Shown here piece after piece: positions 27,257-36,315 of a stretch of DNA of 51,707 nt. Under the pieces are notes generated by a model. The model did no database searches. It saw nothing but the letters and a program-made list of their open reading frames with translations, and had not been told where the DNA came from. Positions within the stretch are counted from its first letter, which is position 1. Each line of letters starts with the position of its first letter. Location: NCBI GenBank assembly GCA_964617665.1, contig CAZUAH010000027.1, positions 1 through 51,707 on the forward strand. Reading direction: 5' to 3'. A program made the position numbers and the translations under genes. Source of the DNA: JADHUC01 sp964617665. GTDB lineage: Bacteria; Planctomycetota; Planctomycetia; Pirellulales; Pirellulaceae.

Positions 27257-29929
27257 TTAGCCCTCGCACAAGAACAACGATTCCACAAAGCAAGGATACA
27301 GAGCCGGAACCTCGATCCGTTTGGTGCCTGGGCCGCGCGAATCCGGTAGGGAACTGCGATGTTGCGGGGTATGATAGATAACGTTTTTGACCCCTACACT
27401 CGAGATCGTAGCGTCGCCCATTAGGTAAACGGAATTGCCAACGCCGCCACCGAACGTACCGCCTCGGGAGACAAACAACCGATTGTGCACACCGCTGAAG
27501 ATCCCACGCTCGGCCACCAGGAGGCACATTTTCGAGTGCGCCCTAGAGGTACTATCAGAGAGTGGTGACGTGCCGATTGGCACGGTCACAGCGCACCCCT
27601 GGGGCGTGTCGACTTGGATGGCATACTGGGAATCATCCGATTCGGCTTCGGGCCGAAAGACGGCCCGGATTTCCGAGTCCGAGACCACAGTGAACTCGAC
27701 GGGCTGGTGATTCGCGATGCCCGAGAAGGCAACGGTTTCGGCGTGACGAAACCCGCTTCCCGTAATGGTCACTTCTGTGCCAGGCGGTCCTTGGGTTGGT
27801 TGGAAATCCTCGATCAGAACGGGTGGATTCTCCACGGTCAGCGCCTGGCCTACATCTAAACGAGGGCCTAGCTTAATGGGCGAAGTTGGTGCTGCCGAAG
27901 ACACGGGTGGATCACTCAGCTGCCAGACATGGATTCGCTGGGCGCAATAAGCTAGGTGGGCGCCATCACGACTGAAAGCCAAGTCATTGATCGAGGCGCG
28001 GTGAGCCGCGCGTGGAGTGTCCCGCAGCTCACCAATGCATCTTCCATCGGCGACGCTCCACAGTACAATTCGCTTCCCACCACTGGCCAGTACTTCACCG
28101 CCAGGATGAAACGCAATGCAGCCTGGACTCCTATCGTTGCCCTTCAAACAGCGCAAGTGTTCGCCGTCTGATACTCGCCACAAGTCCACCACATCGGGAT
28201 GGCCGCTCCCCGCCAAAACCTTGCCGTCCGGACTGAAGGCCAGACTGCGGTAGGAACGACTACTGCCAGAGAACGCGCGCACGAGTTGACAATGGTCGGA
28301 GTTCAGCTTCAGCAAGCTGACGCTGTTGTGCAAACCTGAGATGGCCAGCAGGGCATCAACCGGGCTAAAGGCCAAACAGTCCGCGTCGATTCCATCGCCG
28401 CTCGCCGTGTACAGTTGCTGGGCTTGCCGAGTGGATTCTCCCGGCGTGATTCCCCACATGTCGATCCGATCTCTCGAACCGATCCCTAGGAGAACACCGT
28501 TGGGACTGAATGCGACGCACTTTGGCCCGTGGGCCCCTTGAGAATCCCAAGTCTCAAGGAGGCTGCCGTCGTTCACTCGCCACAAACGCATCGTCTTGTC
28601 GCGGCTAATGCTGGCGACGAGGTTGCCGTTTGGGTGAAAGGCGACATCTAGCAATGAACTGGTATGTCCGTCGAATGACCGCAGAAACCTCCCATCGGAC
28701 AGTCGCCACAGGTGCATCGCGTTGTGGAGACCGTCGGTCACGATCCGGGTGCGGCAGGGACTGAAAGCGAGCGTTCTCGCATATCCGTCAATTGCGTGCT
28801 TGTGCGACCAACCCGATACGAGCGGAGGATCAGCGGGCGATTGTGAAACGGGACCCGAGGAAGGGGGCCTCGGCGAGAAACTCGGACGAGAGAATGGGGC
28901 GACGGGGGGCGCGGAAGGCACGTGCCGGTTCGTTGGATGCGTATACGATTGTTCAATATCCGGACCGGACTGCCATCGACGAGCGATGGCACGCGCGCTG
29001 CGCAACCCGAACGCGCCCGAAGCAACGGCCAGGCACACGACCCCCACGACGCACAGTAATACGCGCGTCGGCCAATCGCCCATCTGTGACCGCAGCAAAT
29101 AGAACGGCAAGAAATCAAGCAAGGGGCGCCACGGCAACAGGGAAGTCGTCAGGCAGAACAGCCCCAAGAGACCGACCAACGCCGTGCCGACGAACAAAGC
29201 AGGGTGTGAAGCCTGTAGGAAAATATCCGCGGCCATCAACACGATGCCAATCGCCACAACCGCACCCAGGATGGCCACTTGCCCCAGTCGATTGCGCAAC
29301 ACCTCGACCAGCACGCGCAGACCATCCGGCGGCGTCAGGTGAGGATACATCGCCTGAGCTGCTACCGGCTTGGCCCAGTCGTCACGACACAACAGACAAT
29401 CTGGTGTGATAAGGCCCTGCGCGGCGGCGTTGTCCATCTGCTGCCGCGTCAATGGTTCCGACTGACGGCCGTTCCGGTCGGTGACACGCCACAAATGCTG
29501 GCGACCCGCGGTCGACGCCGGTGCGTCGGCCGTTGGCGGCCCGGGAGAGGACGACGCGGCCGGGGCATTGGTGGCAGGGAGCACCGGTGGATGATACGTT
29601 GGGACGGTTTCGGGAACTGGGGGCTGCGACGCAGCCGACTCAGGCATTCCGGAGCGGTCGCGCAATTCTCGGTCGCATTGCTGTTTGCGATGTGGCGAAG
29701 TCAGACAATCGTACGCTTCGGACAACTCTCTCAATAACTGCAGGGCCTCGCGGCTGTGCTCGCCTACCTGATAGCGGCGGGCCAATCCATACCGTTGTTG
29801 AAAAGCGCGTTCGATTTCTTCCCCGTCGGATGCAAACGGCTGCAGCCCCAGCAAGTCGTAAGGGCTGGGTGGCCGACGGTCCGCCGGGATCATCAACCAC
29901 TGCCAATAAGGGTCAAAGGAATCGTTCAT
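27257..29929 (-). CDS. J-like / GYF / membrane / WD40 / IPT multi-domain protein
   Basis: An 890-residue protein. In order it shows: a DnaJ-like region (about 22-90, PSPYDLLGL to YDCLTSPHRKQQCD) whose usual HPD loop is absent; a Pro-rich linker; a GYF_2-like domain (about 145-200, LWRVTDRNGRQSEPLTRQQM); three hydrophobic segments (about 215-315); seven WD40-type repeats forming a propeller (about 380-700, such as LAFSPDGKVLAGSGHPDVVD); an IPT/TIG domain (about 715-800); and a C-terminal region of unclear fold. The ATG at 29929 overlaps the Hsp70 stop (ATGA), so translation is coupled. It probably acts at the membrane with the Hsp70. Confidence 0.85.
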   Translation of the reverse strand: MNDSFDPYWQWLMIPADRRPPSPYDLLGLQPFASDGEEIERAFQQRYGLARRYQVGEHSREALQLLRELSEAYDCLTSPHRKQQCDRELRDRSGMPESAASQPPVPETVPTYHPPVLPATNAPAASSSPGPPTADAPASTAGRQHLWRVTDRNGRQSEPLTRQQMDNAAAQGLITPDCLLCRDDWAKPVAAQAMYPHLTPPDGLRVLVEVLRNRLGQVAILGAVVAIGIVLMAADIFLQASHPALFVGTALVGLLGLFCLTTSLLPWRPLLDFLPFYLLRSQMGDWPTRVLLCVVGVVCLAVASGAFGLRSARAIARRWQSGPDIEQSYTHPTNRHVPSAPPVAPFSRPSFSPRPPSSGPVSQSPADPPLVSGWSHKHAIDGYARTLAFSPCRTRIVTDGLHNAMHLWRLSDGRFLRSFDGHTSSLLDVAFHPNGNLVASISRDKTMRLWRVNDGSLLETWDSQGAHGPKCVAFSPNGVLLGIGSRDRIDMWGITPGESTRQAQQLYTASGDGIDADCLAFSPVDALLAISGLHNSVSLLKLNSDHCQLVRAFSGSSRSYRSLAFSPDGKVLAGSGHPDVVDLWRVSDGEHLRCLKGNDRSPGCIAFHPGGEVLASGGKRIVLWSVADGRCIGELRDTPRAAHRASINDLAFSRDGAHLAYCAQRIHVWQLSDPPVSSAAPTSPIKLGPRLDVGQALTVENPPVLIEDFQPTQGPPGTEVTITGSGFRHAETVAFSGIANHQPVEFTVVSDSEIRAVFRPEAESDDSQYAIQVDTPQGCAVTVPIGTSPLSDSTSRAHSKMCLLVAERGIFSGVHNRLFVSRGGTFGGGVGNSVYLMGDATISSVGVKNVIYHTPQHRSSLPDSRGPGTKRIEVPALYPCFVESLFLCEG

Positions 29930-31527
29930 TGAATACACAGGCTCTGGACGAAATCGGCTTCACGGCGGATATCCTCGGCGGTCAATCCGGACTGGCGTTG
30001 CATGTTCGCCTGGACCAACGCACCGCCGGTCATTTCCAATGCCATCACATTCACGCGGCCGTTGGAACCGTAACTCAGACGCACCTGAATCGGCGATTGA
30101 GCGGGCAGATTGGACGGCAGGTTGGTGATTTGGCACTCGCCAAGCAGAATGTTGGCCGATGCCTCTGGAGCTTCGCCCTCCAGCACCTTGACGCGAACCG
30201 ATCGGGCACCCGGCTTGGTCAAGCGAAACACTTGTCTCGCGGCGACCGGCAACGGCGTGTTGTGGGGAATCAGGATCGTGTTAGCCGCCTGTCCGGTCCG
30301 TTGGTCATAGGTTTCAATTCCCAGGCTGTGCGAATTGACATCCTGCACCGCCACGCCTCGCAGTTCTTGTTCGACATCTTCGTGCAAGACCAATTGGTCT
30401 TCGTTTCTTTGGAGGGCTCGGATCGTAGCGAAGAGGGCGGCCCCGTGGGAAACCACCTGATCGGAATCCAGACTATCGTCCGGTTCCTGGCCAGTCACCT
30501 TCTTCAGCATGTCACGTACCATCGGCATCCACGTCGAACCACCCACGAGCAACACTCGATCCAATTCGTTCCACGCCAATCGGGCTTGTTCGCGAACGAC
30601 GAATCCCGTCACAACTTGTGTCCGCATCAACAGGTCACGGCTGCGCCGCTCGAATTCCGCGCGGGTCAATGACGAACGCAACATCCGGTCTCGACAGAAA
30701 CACTCGATCGGTGCCGAGGTCAATTGGCTTAGCAGCTTCTTGATGGATTCCGCCTGGTTGGCGACCGACTCCCGCCAGCGCGGCCCGGCTGCAGGATCGC
30801 GTGCGGGGTCGAAGCCATGTTGGACGGCGAATTGCTCGCCAAAGAAATCGACAATCCTATCGTCCCATTCCCTTCCCCCCAATTCCACTTCCCCGTCGGT
30901 AGCCAACGTCCTGAATCGCTTGTCCTCCAGCCGTACGGCCGTCACGTCAAACGTACCTCCGCCCAAATCGTAGACCAGAGCTGTTGTCGATTCGCCCTTG
31001 GGCTCGGTTGAAGGGGACGTCCGTTGATCCAGCTTTCCTTCAAGGCTGTAGGCCAAGGCGGCGGCTGTGGGTTCGTTGATAATATCCAACACCTGGAAAC
31101 CGGCAATGCGTCCGGCGGCTTCGGTAGCTTGGCGGCGCGTGTCGTCGAAAAAGGCCGGTACTGTGATGACTGCCTGTGAAATCGGACCAATACGCCGCTC
31201 GGCATCTTGTTTCAGCTTACGCAAAACGATGGCCGACAATGTCTCCGGCCGGAATTGCCGTCCGTCCACCGTGCGAGCATACAACGGCTGGCCCATGGAA
31301 CGTTTGATCAGAACGGCGACTTTGTCAGGCTGGTGGCTTGCCGCTTGCTTCGCAGCTCGGCCGACAACTGCGTTGTTTCCATCCAGATAAACGGCACTGG
31401 GAGTCAACGGTTCGCCTTCGCGATTGGGAATCGTCGTTGCCGTGCCAGTTCTGTCCACATAGGCGACTACCGCCTCCGTCGTGCCCAGGTCGATCCCTAC
31501 CAGATTGCCCGTTTTCTCACTGGCCAT
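29926..31527 (-). CDS. Hsp70-family protein lacking the helical lid
   Basis: A 533-residue Hsp70. The nucleotide-binding domain is complete: VGIDLGTTEAVVAYV (phosphate 1), VITVPAFFDDTRR, INEPTAAALAYSLEG, YDLGGGTFDVTAVR (phosphate 2) and VLLVGGSTWMPMV (adenosine). The beta substrate-binding half is present, but the chain ends about where the alpha-helical lid starts, so it is about 100 residues shorter than DnaK (638). It therefore probably cannot trap peptides like DnaK; lidless Hsp70 homologues with partner proteins are known in bacteria. GAGGT stands 5 bases before ATG 31527. The downstream WD40/J-like gene overlaps its stop. Confidence 0.93.
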   Translation of the reverse strand: MASEKTGNLVGIDLGTTEAVVAYVDRTGTATTIPNREGEPLTPSAVYLDGNNAVVGRAAKQAASHQPDKVAVLIKRSMGQPLYARTVDGRQFRPETLSAIVLRKLKQDAERRIGPISQAVITVPAFFDDTRRQATEAAGRIAGFQVLDIINEPTAAALAYSLEGKLDQRTSPSTEPKGESTTALVYDLGGGTFDVTAVRLEDKRFRTLATDGEVELGGREWDDRIVDFFGEQFAVQHGFDPARDPAAGPRWRESVANQAESIKKLLSQLTSAPIECFCRDRMLRSSLTRAEFERRSRDLLMRTQVVTGFVVREQARLAWNELDRVLLVGGSTWMPMVRDMLKKVTGQEPDDSLDSDQVVSHGAALFATIRALQRNEDQLVLHEDVEQELRGVAVQDVNSHSLGIETYDQRTGQAANTILIPHNTPLPVAARQVFRLTKPGARSVRVKVLEGEAPEASANILLGECQITNLPSNLPAQSPIQVRLSYGSNGRVNVMALEMTGGALVQANMQRQSGLTAEDIRREADFVQSLCIQ

Positions 31528-31958
31528 TTAGTACCTCGGAACCGAGAATCGGTGTGGTAAGTAGGTCGGCTGCCCGGGTCGCTCTCAGCTAGACCGCTGG
31601 GGGCGGGCAGGCCGTGGCAAATGATAGCAATCCCGATCCCCATTCAGCCACTGAACCTACACGACATTCCCCCTCTTGTGAAGGTATTGATGTGTCTTCC
31701 ATCCATTTTGCATGGCAAGAAAACAAATGCGGATCGATCAGGCGGAGAAAGACATCTCTGTCAATCTGCTGCTACAATGGCCAGCTACGGGTACCGGTGT
31801 GTACCAGGACGAGATCCTTCGTGACGAAGTAGTAGTCCAAGCGGTTGTGGGCCGCAACTGAGAATGCATGCTGGAAGACAAGAATTCGATGGCTAGTAGC
31901 GCGAATGCTGCGCGTGGCGAAAGCCAATACGAGACTTTGATGATTAGGAGAAAGTACC
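31528..31958. other. Intergenic stretch with divergent promoters
   Basis: About 430 bases between the divergent Hsp70 and DUF1080 genes. It should hold both promoters, but I could not pick a convincing -35/-10 pair. A short open frame at 31712-31861 is listed separately. TTAGGAG at 31945-31951 is the ribosome site for the DUF1080 fusion gene. Confidence 0.4.
31712..31861 (+). CDS. Possible 49-residue small protein
   Basis: A short frame starting MARKQMRIDQAEKD and ending VVQAVVGRN. Its composition looks protein-like (alternating hydrophobic residues in VNLLLQWPATGTGVY and EILRDEVVVQAVV), unlike random frames here. No Shine-Dalgarno stands before the ATG and no family is recognised. It may be a remnant or a real small protein; evidence is weak. 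Confidence 0.25.
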   Translation: MARKQMRIDQAEKDISVNLLLQWPATGTGVYQDEILRDEVVVQAVVGRN

Positions 31959-34037
31959 ATGATTCGATTCACCACATTTGCGTTCGTGATTGTCGCGATA
32001 TGCCTTCCTGTGAATGCAGACCCACAAACGACGGAAGGCGAAGACGGTTGGGTCTGCCTGTTCGATGGAGAAAGTCTGGATGGTTGGACACAACGAGGCG
32101 GTGTGGCCAAATACGCGGTCGAGGACGGCGACATCGTTGGGACTTCGGTTCCCAACACGTCCAACAGTTTTTTGTGTACGGAGAAAGAGTACGGCGATTT
32201 CGTTCTAGAACTGGAGTTCAAAGTCCACCCTGAGCTGAACTCGGGAATCCAGATTCGCAGCCATAGTATTCCGGAATACAGAAAAGGTCGCGTCCACGGC
32301 TATCAGGTCGAGATAGATCCATCGGATCGCGGCTGGTCTGGCGGCATTTACGACGAAAGCCGCCGCGGCTGGCTGAATACGTTGGAGCAAAATGTGGCGG
32401 CACGGTACGCTTTCAAGCAGAACGATTGGAACCACTTTCGCATCCAGGCTATCGGCGATTCGATCAAGACGTGGCTGAACGGAGTGCCCGCAGCGGACCT
32501 GGTCGACTCGATGACCCAATCGGGCTTCATCGCGTTGCAGATCCACGGCGTGGGCGGTCGCGAGGATCCTGTGTGGGTCCGCTGGCGCAACATTCGCATC
32601 AAAGATCTAGGCGCCAGTGTGTGGAAACCGCTGTTTGACGGCAAGTCACTGGACGGTTGGACGCCTCTACCCGGCGGCCAGTGGACAGTCAACGACGGTG
32701 TAGTCCAAGGTCTCAGTCCGGCATCGGAAAACCGTCACGGGATGCTGCTGAGCAACGAACGATACCGCGACTTCACGGCCCGTGTGGTCTATCGAGCTAA
32801 TCGCGGCAACAGCGGCTTCTACTTCCGCGTCGACCGTGTGGACGGTCCTGTGGCAGTTCACGGTTTTCAAGCGGAAATCGACGCGGCCAACGACGCCGGT
32901 GGCCTGTACGAAACAGGCGGTCGAGCGTGGGTAGCCAAACCAGACGCAGAGTTGGTCAAACGTTGTTTCAAACCGGGCGACTGGAACGAGATGACCGTTT
33001 CAGCGCACAGTCAGCGCGTCGTCGTACACGTGAATGGTGTGAAAACGGCCGATTTGCCGAACGATCCCGGTCGTCGAGAAGGCTTCTTTGGCCTGCAACT
33101 TCACGGCGGCCAGGAAATGGACGTCAAGTTCAAATCCATCGAACTGTTGGAATCAGAAGCCGGTCGACGGGTGGATGCTGCAGAAACAGCCGAGGAGCCT
33201 GCCGCCAACGCACCGGTTGTGCCCGAGGGTGCCGAAGTGAAAAAACTGGCCGACGGATTCCGTTTCACCGAAGGACCAGCCCAGGGGCCCGACGGCAGGG
33301 TTTACTTTTCGGACATCCCCAACGAACGCATCAACGCTTTCCACCCGGAAACCGGCGAAGTCACAGCGTTTCGCGAAGAATCTGGCAGAGCGAACGGATT
33401 GATGTTTACACCAAGCGCTGCGTTGTACGCCTGTGAAGGCGGCGCTCGCCGATTGTCTCGCCAGTTTGGCGACGAGATCACAGTGCTTGCGGAGGAATAC
33501 GAAGGCAAGAAACTGAATAGCCCGAACGACTTGGTGATGGATGGCAAAGGCGGCGTCTACTTCACCGACCCGCGATACGGCAATCGCGACGACATGGAAA
33601 TGGAAGTGGAGGGCGTCTATTTCCTGCCCCGCCGAGGCAAGTTGACCCGAGTGATCGACGACTTGGTGCGCCCCAACGGCTTGATTCTCTCGCTGGACAA
33701 CCGGATTCTGTACGTGGTCGACAACGGCGCAAAGACGATCTGGGCTTACGACGTGCAGCCGGACGGTACGCTGGCGGGCGGTCGCAAGTTCGCCGACATG
33801 GACCTGGACGCACCGGGCGGCGGCGACGGCATGACCATCGACGAGCGCGGCAATATCTACTGTGCCGGCCAAGGTCACATCTGGATCTGGGCCCCGCAAG
33901 GCAAACTGGTAGCCAAGATCGCCACGCCCGAAGGACCGGCCAATTGCACATTTGGCGGCCCGGAAGGCAAGACGCTGTATATAACAGCAAGGCAGGGGTT
34001 CTACTGCGTCCAGCTGAACGTGGCGGGCGGTCGCTGA
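31959..34037 (+). CDS. Exported DUF1080-DUF1080-SMP30 fusion protein
   Basis: A 692-residue exported protein (signal about 1-20, MIRFTTFAFVIVAICLPVNA) with two DUF1080 domains (about 30-215 from WVCLFDGESLDGW, and about 222-392 from WKPLFDGKSLDGW). An SMP-30/gluconolactonase beta-propeller follows at about 418-690, with the LTRVIDDLVRPNGLILSLDN and PANCTFGGPEGKTLYITA segments near the metal site. DUF1080 is thought to cut 3-keto-glycosides and SMP30 opens sugar lactones, so one chain may carry successive steps on oxidised sugars. TTAGGAG lies about 8 bases before ATG 31959. The fusion order was read directly; the activity is inferred. Confidence 0.87.
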   Translation: MIRFTTFAFVIVAICLPVNADPQTTEGEDGWVCLFDGESLDGWTQRGGVAKYAVEDGDIVGTSVPNTSNSFLCTEKEYGDFVLELEFKVHPELNSGIQIRSHSIPEYRKGRVHGYQVEIDPSDRGWSGGIYDESRRGWLNTLEQNVAARYAFKQNDWNHFRIQAIGDSIKTWLNGVPAADLVDSMTQSGFIALQIHGVGGREDPVWVRWRNIRIKDLGASVWKPLFDGKSLDGWTPLPGGQWTVNDGVVQGLSPASENRHGMLLSNERYRDFTARVVYRANRGNSGFYFRVDRVDGPVAVHGFQAEIDAANDAGGLYETGGRAWVAKPDAELVKRCFKPGDWNEMTVSAHSQRVVVHVNGVKTADLPNDPGRREGFFGLQLHGGQEMDVKFKSIELLESEAGRRVDAAETAEEPAANAPVVPEGAEVKKLADGFRFTEGPAQGPDGRVYFSDIPNERINAFHPETGEVTAFREESGRANGLMFTPSAALYACEGGARRLSRQFGDEITVLAEEYEGKKLNSPNDLVMDGKGGVYFTDPRYGNRDDMEMEVEGVYFLPRRGKLTRVIDDLVRPNGLILSLDNRILYVVDNGAKTIWAYDVQPDGTLAGGRKFADMDLDAPGGGDGMTIDERGNIYCAGQGHIWIWAPQGKLVAKIATPEGPANCTFGGPEGKTLYITARQGFYCVQLNVAGGR

Positions 34038-34110
34038 GCTGTTGATGACGCTAGACGCAGGTGGGGCGTCCTGAGGGACAACTCGCCGATTACTGACCAA
34101 GGGCTTACGC

Positions 34111-35241
34111 GTGCCGCGAGTGCTGATCGTCTGCGAATACGCCTCACTGAACGGCGGCGAGCGTTCTTTGCTGTCCGTGATCGACGGTGTCCGATCGGCA
34201 GGATTCGATCTTTGCATTGCTGCACCGCCCACTGGTCCGTTGGCAAAAACACTGGTGGATCGTCCCGTGCCGCATGTTCCGCTGAGTCTACACGACGACT
34301 GCGGTACTCGATTGAGTCTCGACGAATGTCGACGCCGAGTCAACGCCGCGATTGTCGAGGCTCGCCCCGATCTGCTGCACGCAAACAGCCTGTCGATGAG
34401 CCGGCTGACTGGCCCAATCGCGGCCGAACTCGGCGTGCCGAGCATTGGTCATTTGCGTGACATTCTCAAAGTGAGTTCGACCGTCATTGCCGATATGAAC
34501 CAACACCGGCGAGTGCTGGCCGTGTCAAAGGCCACGCGAGACTGGTTTGTCGCCGCAGGACTGGACGGCTCAAGAACCCACGTTCTGTTCAACGGCGTCG
34601 ACCTGGATCGTTTTCGTCCGCGTCCCTCTACCGGATACCTGCATCAGGCGTTAGGGCTGCCGCGTCACGTGCCCTTGGTCGGTGCCATCGGGCAGATCGG
34701 CATGCGCAAGGGGTTGGACGTGTTGGTCGAAGCCGCACGACATATCGTCGCGACGGTCCCAGATGCCCATTTCCTCGTCGTTGGGCAACGCTACTCGCAG
34801 AAACAGGAAGCCGTTGACTACGAACGAGAACTGCTCGAAGCAACGTCGACCGCACCACTCACCGGGCATTTTTCATTCCTTGGCGTGCGAGAGGACGTAC
34901 CGCGTCTGTTGAACGAGTTGACCGTGCTTTGTCATGCGGCACGGCAGGAGCCGCTTGGGCGGGTCCTGTTGGAGGCCGCGGCCTCTGGAACACCTGTCGT
35001 GGCAACCGACGTCGGTGGGACGCGCGAGATCTTCCCACACGCTTCATCGGCGGCGGAATTGGTGCCGGTCGACGATCCAATCTCATTAACAGTCGCAATA
35101 ACCAGCCTACTTAAGGACGTTCACCGTCGAGAGCAACTCTGCAGATTCGCTCGACTACGAGCAGAAAAGGGGCTGGACGCACGCGTCGCCGCGTCGAACC
35201 TCGCGGCCCACTACAGACAGGTGTTGGACGCCAAGTTGTAG
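34111..35241 (+). CDS. Glycosyltransferase, GT4-like
   Basis: A 376-residue GT-B glycosyltransferase. The N-terminal half opens PRVLIVCEYASLNGGERSLL, as in GT4. The C-terminal donor-binding half holds VGAIGQIGMRKGLDVLVEAA and the EX7E-type motif EPLGRVLLEAAASGTPV. It should transfer a sugar from a nucleotide-sugar to an acceptor on the cytoplasmic side. The start is GTG at 34111; no good Shine-Dalgarno precedes it. It converges with the ROK kinase gene, 4 bases between stops. The acceptor is unknown, and no other surface polysaccharide genes are nearby. Confidence 0.87.
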   Translation: MPRVLIVCEYASLNGGERSLLSVIDGVRSAGFDLCIAAPPTGPLAKTLVDRPVPHVPLSLHDDCGTRLSLDECRRRVNAAIVEARPDLLHANSLSMSRLTGPIAAELGVPSIGHLRDILKVSSTVIADMNQHRRVLAVSKATRDWFVAAGLDGSRTHVLFNGVDLDRFRPRPSTGYLHQALGLPRHVPLVGAIGQIGMRKGLDVLVEAARHIVATVPDAHFLVVGQRYSQKQEAVDYERELLEATSTAPLTGHFSFLGVREDVPRLLNELTVLCHAARQEPLGRVLLEAAASGTPVVATDVGGTREIFPHASSAAELVPVDDPISLTVAITSLLKDVHRREQLCRFARLRAEKGLDARVAASNLAAHYRQVLDAKL

Positions 35242-35245
35242 CGTC

Positions 35246-36142
35246 TCACGGCGCTTGCTGTTGCGCCAACGCAAACGCCCCGAGGACGCCGGACCGGTTG
35301 CCCAGCCCCGTCGGAACGACGTACTGATCGATGTCGTGAAGGATCGCCGGCGACTGCACGTAGTTAGCTAGGTAGTGCTGCAGCTTCTCGCGAACCAGCG
35401 GGAATAATTGTTCCTGCTTCATCACGCCGCCGCCCAGTATGATGCGTTGCGGGGACAGTGTGCAAACAAAATTCGATAGCGCCAGTGCCAAGTATTCGGC
35501 TTCCAGCGGCCAAGCGGAATGCTCTGGGGGTAGCTCCGTCGCTGGTTGCCCCCAACGAGCTTCGATTGCCGGACCGGATGCAAGACCTTCCAGGCAGTCG
35601 CCGTGAAACGGGCAGCCGCCGGGGTACGGGTCGGCATCACGGTCGTGTGGCAGTCGAATGTGCCCCATTTCCGGATGGATCAGGCCGTGCATGATCTGGC
35701 CACCGATCAATCCGCCGCCTCCGATGCCGGTACCCACAGTCAAGTAGATGAAGCTGTCCAATCCTTGGGCGGCTCCCCAGCGTGCCTCGCCCAGCGCGGC
35801 GACATTCACATCCGTGTCGAAGCCAACAGGAATCCCTAGAGCTCGCTGAACCATTCCGGCGAAATCGGTGTCCTGCCAACCAGGTTTGGGCGTTGTCGTG
35901 ATGTAGCCAAACTTGGATGAAGCCGGATTTGGATCCACCGGTCCGAAAGACGCAATGCCAATGGCCGCCAAATCGCCGTGTTTTGCCCGTTGTTCCTGGA
36001 AGAACTGAATCGATTGGTCGATCGTTTCCTGCGGCGATGTGGTCGGAAAGCGGATTTCGTCGCGAATATCGTCAGGCCCAGTGCCGACCGCGCAAACAAA
36101 CTTGGTACCACCACCTTCGATTCCACCAACCAGCGTGCTCAT
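35246..36142 (-). CDS. ROK-family sugar kinase (fructokinase-like)
   Basis: A 298-residue ROK kinase close to bacterial fructokinases of the YdhR/GmuE type. The ATP-binding phosphate loop is GGIEGGGTKFVCAVG and the second glycine loop IYLTVGTGIGGGGLIGG. The zinc/sugar region runs HPEMGHIRLPHD, then GGCPFHGDCLEGLASGPAI, carrying the His and two Cys expected for the structural zinc. The ATG at 36142 was chosen because GGAG lies about 8 bases upstream and the P-loop follows directly. It diverges from an MFS transporter, so sugar import and phosphorylation may be a pair. Confidence 0.9.
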   Translation of the reverse strand: MSTLVGGIEGGGTKFVCAVGTGPDDIRDEIRFPTTSPQETIDQSIQFFQEQRAKHGDLAAIGIASFGPVDPNPASSKFGYITTTPKPGWQDTDFAGMVQRALGIPVGFDTDVNVAALGEARWGAAQGLDSFIYLTVGTGIGGGGLIGGQIMHGLIHPEMGHIRLPHDRDADPYPGGCPFHGDCLEGLASGPAIEARWGQPATELPPEHSAWPLEAEYLALALSNFVCTLSPQRIILGGGVMKQEQLFPLVREKLQHYLANYVQSPAILHDIDQYVVPTGLGNRSGVLGAFALAQQQAP

Positions 36143-36315
36143 GTCATGTGCTCCATAGAAACAGGGCCGATTCCATCTGCCACGATGGTACGGCTCAAGT
36201 GGCTGGTGATCCAGCCCCTGCCACCTAACCAACAAGGTGCCAGAGTAGTATATTTGCACGTTTGCACTCCGCACCCGCCAGATCCTACTGGAAACTCTCG
36301 GCTGCCGATTTCTCG

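Noticed and set aside
31868..32233. 121-codon plus-strand frame before and into the DUF1080 fusion gene
   Set aside because: It overlaps the start and ribosome site of the well-supported fusion gene in another frame, and its residues become Arg-rich and shadow-like after the overlap.
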